The position numbers and the translations under genes were made by a program. Positions 1 to 5,961 of a DNA stretch of 6,818 bases are shown here, one piece after another. The stretch spans positions 1 to 6,818 of the forward strand of contig VXRI01000256.1 in the NCBI GenBank assembly GCA_009838595.1, given 5' to 3'. The notes below the pieces were generated by a model, which was not told the DNA's origin, searched no databases, and was given only the letters and a program-made list of their open reading frames with translations. Within the stretch, counting starts at the first letter, position 1, and each line of letters opens with the position of its first letter. The stretch is from Chloroflexota bacterium (GTDB lineage: Bacteria; Chloroflexota; Dehalococcoidia; Lucifugimonadales; JADFKI01).

Positions 1-57
1 CCCTACATAAACACCTCTATATTCTCCGCCCGCGTCTGTTGTTAATAATCTACCGAC

Positions 58-1005
58 TTGAAGGTCTTCATTCTGAGGCGATTGCTCTTCTTGGTGGTGG
101 CGATAGTTGCCGCGACTCTGATAGTGTTCGCGCTTTCACGACTACAGGGCGACCCGCGTAATGTGATGCTCAATGTCGGCTATGTGTCGCCGGAGCAGTG
201 GGAAGCCTGGGGCAAGCAATTCCACCTAGACAAGCCGCTCATAGTCCAATACCTGATTTGGGCGGGCAAGGGCTTCTTTCAAGGCGACTTTGGCGAATCC
301 CTGAAGACAGGCAAGCCCGTGCTTGAAGAAGTTTTCTACTTCGCGCCGGCAAGCCTGCAACTCGGTCTGTCCGCAGTTCTGTTCGTGCTGATTACCGGCA
401 TACCGCTAGGCATACTGTCTGCGGTTAAACGCGGCACGATTTGGGATGTGGTAGGCAGAACCTTCGCCGTATTCGGCCAGGCGCTGCCACCGTTCTGGCT
501 GGGCATAATGCTCATCCTTGTGTTCAGCGTAACGCTCGATTGGCTGCCGTCCGGAACGCGCGGGCACGATGCCAGCGGCTGGCTTGACCGCCTGCGATAC
601 TATCCCATGCCGGCGGTAACTCTCGGCTGGCTTGCGTCCGCAGGGCTGATGCGTCTGGTGCGCTCGTCCATGCTCGAAGTGCTGGACTCTGAGTATGTCA
701 AGTTGGCGCGCGCTAAGGGCGTCGCCACAGGCACGGTCATTTGGAAGCACGCGTTCAAGAACGCGCTCATCCCACCTCTAACATTTGCAGGGCTGATTCT
801 TGTCGGCTTCATCGGCGGCACGGTGGTCACGGAGACGGTGTTCGCTTGGCCAGGCTTGGGGCAGATGACTTACCGATCCATCATCAATAATGATTTCCCG
901 CTAATGACGGGCGCGGTGCTGGTGTTCACGGCGCTGTATGTGTTCGCCATCTTCATCATCGATGTGCTGTACGCCTTCATAGACCCGCGAATTCGCTACT
1001 CGTAA
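58..1005 (+). CDS. dppB: ABC transporter permease, DppB/OppB family (peptide/nickel-type importer)
   Basis: This is one of the two inner-membrane channel subunits of a type I ABC importer for peptides, nickel or similar solutes. It would pair with the next gene and couple to cytoplasmic ATPases not present here. The 315 residues are a normal family length. The N-terminus (MKVFILRRLLFLVV) is the usual first helix of DppB proteins. Membrane segments lie near residues 9-27, 98-122, 134-160, 186-202, 240-262 and 284-306. The EAA loop that contacts the ATPase is at about 212-238 (EYVKLARAKGV, then HAFKNALIP). The conserved ETVFAWPGLGQ (259-269) and a C-terminal DPRIRYS are present. The TTG start at 58 is chosen because an in-frame stop at 46-48 leaves no room for an earlier start and the N-terminus fits the family; no convincing ribosome-binding site precedes it. 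Substrate cannot be read from the permease, so the symbol is a family label only. Confidence 0.93.
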   Translation: MKVFILRRLLFLVVAIVAATLIVFALSRLQGDPRNVMLNVGYVSPEQWEAWGKQFHLDKPLIVQYLIWAGKGFFQGDFGESLKTGKPVLEEVFYFAPASLQLGLSAVLFVLITGIPLGILSAVKRGTIWDVVGRTFAVFGQALPPFWLGIMLILVFSVTLDWLPSGTRGHDASGWLDRLRYYPMPAVTLGWLASAGLMRLVRSSMLEVLDSEYVKLARAKGVATGTVIWKHAFKNALIPPLTFAGLILVGFIGGTVVTETVFAWPGLGQMTYRSIINNDFPLMTGAVLVFTALYVFAIFIIDVLYAFIDPRIRYS

Positions 1006-1008
1006 GGA
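1004..1008 (+). promoter_or_regulatory. Ribosome-binding site for the second permease (decides a TTG start)
   Basis: AAGGA overlaps the stop codon of the first permease and sits 7 bases before the TTG at 1016. An ATG at 1008 is in a frame that stops after three codons, so this site supports the TTG start and suggests translational coupling of the two permeases. Confidence 0.6.
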
Positions 1009-1015
1009 TGGTCAG

Positions 1016-1996
1016 TTGACTACACCCGTTGGACAGGTCTCCCTAACAGACCTTGAAGAAAGCAGAAAGGAATCAGCGTTCGCGCGGGCATTCTATGTGT
1101 TCCGCCGTTGGCCTCTGATTCCGATGGTGATACTGAGCATTCTCGCGATATGCGCGGCGTTCTCGCCGCTGATTGCGCCCTATGAGCCGGAGACCGATCA
1201 GCTCCGCGCGGTGCTCGCATCTCCGGCTTGGTACCCGCCTTGCGAAGAAGGGCAAATCAGCAACAAATTTGAGAGTTGCAACACCAACGGCATCCCGCTC
1301 GGACGCGACGAGCGAGTCTATCACTTCATACTCGGCGCAGACCAACTCGGACGCGACATCATTAGCCGCATAGTCTATGGTGCGCGGCTGTCGCTCAGCC
1401 TCGCCGCAATCGCAATCGCAATAGGTACGGTTTTCGGCACGACGGTCGGGCTGATAGCGGGTTACTACGGCGGATTCATCGACGAAGTGATAATGCGCAT
1501 CGTGGATGTGTTCAACGCCATCCCATACATTCTGCTCGCAATCGCGCTCGTGCTCGTGTTGGGGCAGAGCTTCGCCGTAGTCGCGTTCGTGCTTGCGCTC
1601 GGCGCCTGGACCGGCATCGCGCGTCTCGTGCGTGGGCAAACACTGCAAGTCCGCAATTTCGACTACATCGCGCTTGCGACAATCGCCGGCGCGTCCACCT
1701 TCCGCATAATGTTCCGGCATCTGCTGCCTGCAGTCGCCAACACCGTTGTCGTGGCGAGCACGCTGCAGGTCGGCAGCACCATCCTGTCCGAGAGCATCCT
1801 TTCCTTCCTGGGCGCGGGCGTCCCGCCACCTACGCCGTCTTGGGGCGCAGACATATCCGTCGGCCGCGAGTTCCTCGGTTCGGCTTGGTGGGTTGCTTTC
1901 TTCCCCGGAATGGCAATTTTCCTGACGGTACTATCATTCAACTTCATCGGCGACTGGCTGCGAGACCGCTGGGACCCGCGCCTGCGTCAGATTTAA
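1016..1996 (+). CDS. dppC: ABC transporter permease, DppC/OppC family (peptide/nickel-type importer)
   Basis: This is the partner permease of the preceding gene, starting 10 bases after its stop, so the two are almost certainly cotranscribed and form a heterodimeric channel. The 326 residues are slightly longer than E. coli DppC (about 300). After a cytoplasmic N-terminus, the first membrane helix is at about 34-52. Family hallmarks follow: LGADQLGRDIISRIVYGAR (106-124), an EAA loop at about 216-240 (DYIALATIAGAS, then RHLLPAV), SFLGAGVPPPTPSWG (263-277) and the C-terminal GDWLRDRWDPRLR (312-324). The extra length lies in the first extracytoplasmic loop (about 65-104), which carries Cys76 and Cys88 and is unlike the short loop of most relatives. 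The TTG start is supported by AAGGA 7 bases upstream. No ATPase gene follows, which is unusual for the common dppBCDF order. Substrate is unknown and the symbol is a family label. Confidence 0.93.
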   Translation: MTTPVGQVSLTDLEESRKESAFARAFYVFRRWPLIPMVILSILAICAAFSPLIAPYEPETDQLRAVLASPAWYPPCEEGQISNKFESCNTNGIPLGRDERVYHFILGADQLGRDIISRIVYGARLSLSLAAIAIAIGTVFGTTVGLIAGYYGGFIDEVIMRIVDVFNAIPYILLAIALVLVLGQSFAVVAFVLALGAWTGIARLVRGQTLQVRNFDYIALATIAGASTFRIMFRHLLPAVANTVVVASTLQVGSTILSESILSFLGAGVPPPTPSWGADISVGREFLGSAWWVAFFPGMAIFLTVLSFNFIGDWLRDRWDPRLRQI

Positions 1997-2024
1997 TGCA
2001 TCGCCGTCGGATTTCGCCGCATCT

Positions 2025-2441
2025 ATGAAGATTCTGGAAGCGCTATACGTACTCCGCTACCCGTTGTTGTGGATGGCGTTTATCGGGTTTGGCGTGTTTC
2101 TGGTATTGGTCGCGTCCGGCGTGCGCGTGCCCGGCTTGGAGCGTCAGATCGCAGTGTCCAAAGAGACGCGCGATGCAGCTGCGACCGCGAATGCCCCCAC
2201 CATATCGCGAGCCGAAGCCATAGAGCGAGTCCGCGAGTATCTGCGCAACGAATGCGCGAACGGCGCGGCATACCTTGAAGGCGATCCAGGCTTCACCGCC
2301 GTGTTCCTCAGCAACCCGCGCACCGACGACCACCACGAACGCGGCGACCGCGAATGGCAAGTAACCCACACGCCCACTGACGATTTCTGGCGATTGTACG
2401 AGGGCACGGGTGAGATAATCACCGTCAAGGGCGATTGTTAG
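2025..2441 (+). CDS. Small single-pass membrane protein, function unknown (weak PepSY-like C-terminus)
   Basis: I do not recognise this 138-residue protein. It starts with ATG 28 bases after the second permease and is probably in the same transcript. Residues 1-12 are short and basic, about 13-32 form one hydrophobic helix (PLLWMAFIGFGVFLVLVA), and the rest is a charged soluble domain. The uncleaved-looking helix suggests a membrane anchor with the domain probably outside. The soluble part has a helix-forming stretch (SRAEAIERVREYLRNEC, 61-77), then EWQVTH (110-115) and WRLYEGTGEII (122-132). This helix, W-x-V strand and Y-x-x-(D/G)-T-G-E-I order resembles a PepSY-type domain, but the match is by eye and weak. 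Cys77 and the terminal Cys138 could form a disulfide. A role accompanying the transporter is suggested only by position. The coding frame itself is credible: codon use matches its neighbours and it has an ATG start and a definite stop. Confidence 0.7.
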   Translation: MKILEALYVLRYPLLWMAFIGFGVFLVLVASGVRVPGLERQIAVSKETRDAAATANAPTISRAEAIERVREYLRNECANGAAYLEGDPGFTAVFLSNPRTDDHHERGDREWQVTHTPTDDFWRLYEGTGEIITVKGDC

Positions 2442-2448
2442 TCGGATT

Positions 2449-2529
2449 ATCGGACAAGTGGGCGTGCGAGGGCAGGGGAAGACTGTACCAGCTCAATGAG
2501 CGACTTAGCCTTCCGACGCGCTGTCCGAT
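2449..2529 (+). terminator. Nested inverted repeats between convergent genes, probable (bidirectional) terminator
   Basis: Four inverted repeats nest symmetrically between the stops of two convergent genes. They are ATCGGACA (2449-2456) with TGTCCGAT (2522-2529); GCGTG (2462-2466) with CGCGC (2517-2521, one G-U pair); GGAAG (2477-2481) with CTTCC (2510-2514); and GCTC (2491-2494) with GAGC (2498-2501) around an AAT loop. On the + strand the structure is followed by the T-rich stretch TTTCGTCTTTC. The position and nesting support transcription termination, most likely for the upstream + strand operon. It lacks a compact GC stem plus clean T-run, so a structured non-coding RNA or chance pairing remains possible. 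Confidence 0.4.
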
Positions 2530-2553
2530 TTCGTCTTTCAACCTACCCTAGTA

Positions 2554-3735
2554 TTATCCCGTAGGCACACCATCACTCGCCGCCGCAACTGCGCTCTCGC
2601 CTTGCTTGCCATCGTCTGACTCCGACGGCGCGGGCAGTTGATACTCGTCAGGCAGTTCGGAGGTGAGTTTGCGGACGGGGTAATTTATTTCGATGCCTTC
2701 TTCCTTGAAACGCGCATGCACTCGCATTATGATTTCGTGCTTGATGGCGAATGTCGCCGCTCGGTCAACACCTTGGAAGATAATGCGGAAGTTGATGTTG
2801 GAGTCCGCGAACTCGGCGAAGCGCACCACCGGCTCGAAATTCTTGTTCGACTCTTCGGACTCTTCGACGACTTCGCCTGCGATTTCTAGGCAGACTTCCT
2901 CTACGCGCCGCAAGTCGCAGCTGTAGCTAACGCCGCATTCGACGATGCCGGTAACGGACGGCGTGGGCGTATTGTAGTTTGTTACGATGCTTTCGGTAAT
3001 CAGGTTGTTCGGTACGACAATTAGATTGTTGAACCGGCTGCGAAGCACCGTGCTGCGCCAGCCGACATTCGTCACGAAGCCCGCGCGCTCGGCGTCGATT
3101 TCCACATAATCGCCCTCGCTAATGTGTCCTTCAGCCACGACATAGGTGCCTGCGATAAAGCTGGTTACGGTTGGCGTCAGCGCAAGCGCGACGGCGAGTC
3201 CGCCAATGCCGATACCCGCGAGCATCGGCGTTATCGGGATGCCCATGATGTCCAGCACCACCAGTGCGCCCAGCGCGAACACGACGATGGATGTGATGCG
3301 GATGAGTATCGGTAAGATGACCGTGTTCAGTGCAGTGCGCGTGTCGGTCGAGGTGCGCGCGCTATACCAGCGCATAACGCCTCGCAGCAGGCGTGACACC
3401 GTGTAGCAGGCTAGTGCGCCGATGGATATTATCCATAGCGCATTGCCGGCTTCCGCTAGATTCTGGATGGATGCCAGCGCCGACGCTTGCGACAGAGACA
3501 CTATCGCCGTGCGCATGCCGAGCAGCACTATGACGAACACGATTGGCAGGCGCAGTTCGCCAACCATGCGGATGTTGAAAGCCGTGAGTGGGTTGTCGTG
3601 ACGGCGTACCAGGAAGTTCAGCACCTGTCCCATGATAAAGTTAAGCAACAACGCCGCCGCCACAAACGCAGCAAGTATGCCCAGCGCGTACAATATCACC
3701 GGCATCACGCTGCCCGCCAGTAATTCAGGCACCAT
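2554..3735 (-). CDS. mscS: MscS-family small-conductance mechanosensitive ion channel
   Basis: This is a homo-oligomeric (heptameric in E. coli MscS) inner-membrane channel that opens under membrane tension and releases solutes on hypo-osmotic shock. The 393 residues exceed E. coli MscS (286) because of extra N-terminal helices: membrane segments at about 12-36, 62-82, 99-119 and 139-163, then the pore helix at about 168-200. The pore helix carries the family pattern GIGIGGLAVALAL (174-186). It is followed by the beta domain (GDYVEI 208-213, GFVTNVGWRSTVLR 219-232, VVPNNLI 240-246) and the alpha/beta vestibule ending in FKEEGIEINYPVRKL (343-357). A disordered acidic tail follows (about 365-393). 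At the pore-helix hinge the E. coli Gln-Gly pair is Thr-Pro (187-188). GGAGG lies 8 bases before the ATG, fixing the start. The symbol is a family label. Confidence 0.93.
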   Translation of the reverse strand: MVPELLAGSVMPVILYALGILAAFVAAALLLNFIMGQVLNFLVRRHDNPLTAFNIRMVGELRLPIVFVIVLLGMRTAIVSLSQASALASIQNLAEAGNALWIISIGALACYTVSRLLRGVMRWYSARTSTDTRTALNTVILPILIRITSIVVFALGALVVLDIMGIPITPMLAGIGIGGLAVALALTPTVTSFIAGTYVVAEGHISEGDYVEIDAERAGFVTNVGWRSTVLRSRFNNLIVVPNNLITESIVTNYNTPTPSVTGIVECGVSYSCDLRRVEEVCLEIAGEVVEESEESNKNFEPVVRFAEFADSNINFRIIFQGVDRAATFAIKHEIIMRVHARFKEEGIEINYPVRKLTSELPDEYQLPAPSESDDGKQGESAVAAASDGVPTG

Positions 3736-3743
3736 ATAGTCTG

Positions 3744-3748
3744 CCTCC
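3744..3748 (-). promoter_or_regulatory. Ribosome-binding site of the MscS-family gene
   Basis: On the - strand GGAGG sits 8 bases before the ATG at 3735. This strong Shine-Dalgarno match selects this start over the internal Met at residue 11. Confidence 0.65.
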
Positions 3749-3891
3749 GTGTTGTATATTGCGCTATCGCACAGCTAATAGACTACCCTACGAACACGGC
3801 GCAAGCGTCACCCAGCGCACGTAGTATCGATAGTGGTGGGCGTAATTCCAGTCTGCGCCAAATCACACCCATCCTAACCTTCTTCCATAAA

Positions 3892-3907
3892 GGGGGGGGA
3901 CAGGGGG
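3892..3907 (+). repeat. Homopolymeric G8-ACA-G5 tract
   Basis: Eight consecutive G, then ACA, then five G, directly preceded by CCTTCTTCC and ATAAA. The pyrimidine block could fold onto the G8 run in RNA through C-G and U-G pairs with an ATAAA loop. Similar pyrimidine/purine hairpins occur as dispersed intergenic repeats in some bacteria, but a second copy is not present in this window, so that reading is inference. Run length is prone to sequencing and assembly error. Confidence 0.55.
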
Positions 3908-3945
3908 CATGTATTTGATTTTTGTACCCGATATAGCGTTCTCTA

Positions 3946-3983
3946 GGGGCGACCGCCGGTTGCCTCCACCGTCGTTGCGCCCC
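3946..3983 (-). terminator. GC-rich hairpin just after the GGT-fold gene, possible terminator
   Basis: GGGGCG (3946-3951) and CGCCCC (3978-3983) are perfect inverted repeats starting 9 bases after the stop codon at 3993. Inside them GGT (3958-3960) pairs with ACC (3968-3970), and CGAC (3950-3953) could pair alternatively with GTCG (3971-3974). There is no T-run on the - strand after the stem, so this is either a weak or factor-assisted terminator or a 3'-end stabiliser of the mRNA. Confidence 0.35.
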
Positions 3984-3992
3984 GAATGCCGC

Positions 3993-5804
3993 CTACAGCG
4001 CCATCGCGTATCCGATAGAGTTCTTGGCGGACGCGGCGCCGGCTATCACGCCTTTGTCGGCGTGCCAGCGAATGCCCATTACTTTGCCGTTTGCCCAGTC
4101 GCCGGTGAGTTCGATTTCGTGACCGCGACGGCGCAGTTCTTCGAGCGTATCGGCGGATATGCGCGACTCTGCGACCACGCGCGCGGGGAATGCGGCGCGC
4201 GGGTAGAAGGACGATGGGAAATGTACTGAGTGCACGGTGGGCGCGTCCAACGCTTCTTGCAAGTCCATGCCAAAATTGATGTGGTTCAGGAAGAATTGCA
4301 GCGTCCACTGTTCTTGCGAGTCGCCACCGGGCGTGCCGAACGCCATGAACGGCTGTCCATCGCGTGTTACCAGCGTGGGTGTCAGCGTGGCGCGCGGTCG
4401 CTTGCGTGGCTGAAGCGCGTTCGGGCGGTCGGAGTTCAGGTAAAACATCTGCCCGCGCGTGCCTAGCGGGAAGCCCAGCCCCTTGATGACAGGCGATGTG
4501 CCGAGCCAGCCGCCGCTCGGAGTTGCCGCGACCATGTTGCCCTCGCCATCCATCGCGTCCAAGTGCGTCGTGTCGCCGATGTGTGCGTGTCCCAGCCCGA
4601 GATCGCGGACTTCGCGCGCCGCAACGCCAAGCGCCGAGCGGTTGTCGTCCGCAACGCTGATAGTCGCGTATGCAGGTACGCCGCCACCGAGATCCCCCGG
4701 GCGCATCTCGCGAGACGCCACCGCGCCAATCTGCGCCGCGCGCGCCTTCGCGTACTCCTCGGACAGCAGCATATCTATCGGCGTCTCGTCGAACTCTGGA
4801 TCGCCGTAGTACGCCTCGCGGTCGGCGAACGCCAGCTTGGCGGACTCGATCCAAGTGTGCAGATAATCTGCGCTGTTGTGCCCTTGCGCGGTGAAGTCCA
4901 TCGTCTTCAGTATCGCCAACTGCTGCAAGAACAGCGGCCCCTGCGTCCAAGACGAGCACTTGTGCACATCCAAATCGCCGTATTCCAGCGACACCGGCTG
5001 CTCGACGGCGGCGTGCCACTCGGCGAAGTCTTCGTACGATAGCAAGCCCTTGTGTGCCATGCCACTCGCGTCCTCGACCGGGTTGTCCTGAATGAAGCGC
5101 AGGATGGTCTCTGCGACATTGCCCTTGTAGTATTCGTCGCACGCCGCTTCGATGCCCGCGATGCGCCCTTTGCCGCTCACCTGCTTCTCAGCGTTGCATA
5201 GCGAACGAAGCATCGCGCCAAAATCGGGGTTGCGCACCAGTTCACCCACCTCGGGCGCGCTGCTCTCGCTGCCGTTATTGCGAAAATATATCTCGCCGGT
5301 CGTCGGGTAAAGTTCGGTGTACTTGACCACATCGGCTGCAAGGCGCTGATGCAGGCTTGGATAGACGGGGAATCCGTTCTCGGCGAGGTCTATTGTAGGC
5401 TGTGCTATCTCGGCGAAGCTCATCGTTCCCCAGCGCGCTAGAGCGGTCGTCCATGTGCCGACGACCGCCGGCACGCAGGCGGGCAGATAGCCGTCGCCGG
5501 GAATGAGGTCGATGCCGTTCTGCCGGCACCATTCGATGGTGAATGCCTGCGGAGACCAGCCCATGCCGGAGATGGCATATGTTCTGCCTTCATTAGCGGA
5601 ATAAACGAGCGTCGGCACTTCGCCGCCGATGCCGCATGACTGCGGTTCGAGCAGCGTCTCGCAGATGCCCATTGCCGCCGCCGCGTCGATGGCGTTGCCG
5701 CCACGCGCCAGCATCTGCAAGCCGACCGATGATACGAGGTAATGGCCGGAGGTTACGACGCCTCTAGCGCTCATAACGACGGGACGAGTGGTGAACGATG
5801 CCAT
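3993..5804 (-). CDS. Gamma-glutamyltranspeptidase-fold (Ntn hydrolase) family protein, non-canonical substrate site
   Basis: Members of this family are made as one chain that cleaves itself before a Thr, which becomes the N-terminal nucleophile of the small subunit and attacks gamma-glutamyl or other amide bonds. Here the 603 residues align end to end with E. coli GGT (580). N-terminal hallmarks are ARGGNAIDAAAAM (33-45) and EPQSCGIGGE (53-62); WGTMSFAEIAQPTIDLAENG lies at 125-144. The predicted cleavage site and nucleophile is Thr412 in GDTTHLDA, giving subunits of about 411 and 192 residues. The oxyanion glycines are Gly493-Gly494 in GTPGGD. By eye alignment, glutamate-binding residues of E. 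coli GGT are changed: Arg114 to Met81, Asn411 to Gly432, Asp433 to Tyr455, Ser462 to Ala472. No signal peptide is visible, so it is probably cytoplasmic, unlike periplasmic E. coli GGT. The start has AGGAGG 7 bases upstream. It may act on another amide (as do oxamate amidohydrolase or cephalosporin acylase relatives); calling it a true glutathione GGT would be unsafe. Confidence 0.93.
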   Translation of the reverse strand: MASFTTRPVVMSARGVVTSGHYLVSSVGLQMLARGGNAIDAAAAMGICETLLEPQSCGIGGEVPTLVYSANEGRTYAISGMGWSPQAFTIEWCRQNGIDLIPGDGYLPACVPAVVGTWTTALARWGTMSFAEIAQPTIDLAENGFPVYPSLHQRLAADVVKYTELYPTTGEIYFRNNGSESSAPEVGELVRNPDFGAMLRSLCNAEKQVSGKGRIAGIEAACDEYYKGNVAETILRFIQDNPVEDASGMAHKGLLSYEDFAEWHAAVEQPVSLEYGDLDVHKCSSWTQGPLFLQQLAILKTMDFTAQGHNSADYLHTWIESAKLAFADREAYYGDPEFDETPIDMLLSEEYAKARAAQIGAVASREMRPGDLGGGVPAYATISVADDNRSALGVAAREVRDLGLGHAHIGDTTHLDAMDGEGNMVAATPSGGWLGTSPVIKGLGFPLGTRGQMFYLNSDRPNALQPRKRPRATLTPTLVTRDGQPFMAFGTPGGDSQEQWTLQFFLNHINFGMDLQEALDAPTVHSVHFPSSFYPRAAFPARVVAESRISADTLEELRRRGHEIELTGDWANGKVMGIRWHADKGVIAGAASAKNSIGYAMAL

Positions 5805-5811
5805 TGGCTAT

Positions 5812-5817
5812 CCTCCT
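5812..5817 (-). promoter_or_regulatory. Strong ribosome-binding site of the GGT-fold gene
   Basis: On the - strand AGGAGG lies 7 bases before the ATG at 5804. It is a near-consensus Shine-Dalgarno sequence and fixes the start, which matters because it rules out an upstream extension that could have held a signal peptide. Confidence 0.7.
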
Positions 5818-5836
5818 GCGTGCAAGAATGTGCGTC

Positions 5837-5865
5837 TATATTCAGGATGATAGCACGATGAGCAA
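5837..5865 (-). promoter_or_regulatory. Candidate promoter of the GGT-fold gene
   Basis: On the - strand TTGCTC (5860-5865) and AATATA (5837-5842) are separated by exactly 17 bases, about 33 bases from the start codon at the near end. Each box matches the sigma-70 consensus at only three positions, so this is a weak candidate. A TATCAT lies inside the spacer as an alternative -10. Confidence 0.3.
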
Positions 5866-5885
5866 CTATTGGCACTCGCCGGTCA

Positions 5886-5922
5886 CTTCCCTTCGATAAG
5901 TCGCTTATCCTTCGGATGGAAG
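5886..5922 (-). terminator. Two-level inverted repeat after the DUF1801 gene, possible terminator or operator
   Basis: GATAAG (5895-5900) and CTTATC (5904-5909) form a perfect 6-bp inverted repeat around TCG, flanked by CTTCC (5886-5890) and GGAAG (5918-5922). It lies about 40 bases downstream of the DUF1801 stop and upstream of the candidate GGT promoter. There is no T-run, so a regulator-binding palindrome is as plausible as termination. Confidence 0.35.
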
Positions 5923-5961
5923 GTCAGGATAGGACGATTGGCGTTGACTGTCAGCCTCTCG

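Larger units (their letters stand above)
3736..3992. other. Intergenic region between the MscS-family gene and the GGT-fold gene
   Basis: About 257 bases lie between the start of the MscS gene and the stop of the GGT-fold gene, both on the - strand. It must hold any promoter for the MscS gene. On the - strand a TATACA sits about 20 bases upstream of the MscS ribosome-binding site, but I see no good matching -35 box. It also contains a G-rich tract (3892-3907) and a GC-rich hairpin (3946-3983), listed separately. No open frame here resembles a protein. Confidence 0.5.

Noticed and set aside
1..45. Tail of an upstream gene
   Set aside because: One frame is open from base 1 to TAA at 43-45, and another stops at 8-10, but 14 or fewer residues without a motif cannot be assigned.
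406..830. Antisense frames of 76 and 114 codons within the DppB-type permease
   Set aside because: No motif or ribosome-binding site; they are explained by the codon bias of the real gene.
1073..1720. A 215-codon frame antisense to the DppC-type permease
   Set aside because: Composition is dominated by Arg, Glu and His with no core pattern or ribosome-binding site; it mirrors permease codons.
3909..4229. A 106-codon + strand frame beginning after the G-rich tract
   Set aside because: It runs antisense into the end of the GGT-fold gene and has no recognisable domain.
3943..5142. A 399-codon open frame on the - strand in a different frame from the GGT-fold gene
   Set aside because: It is extremely rich in Arg, has no family motif, and lies almost wholly inside a gene whose motifs are clear from end to end. 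It is a high-GC shadow frame.
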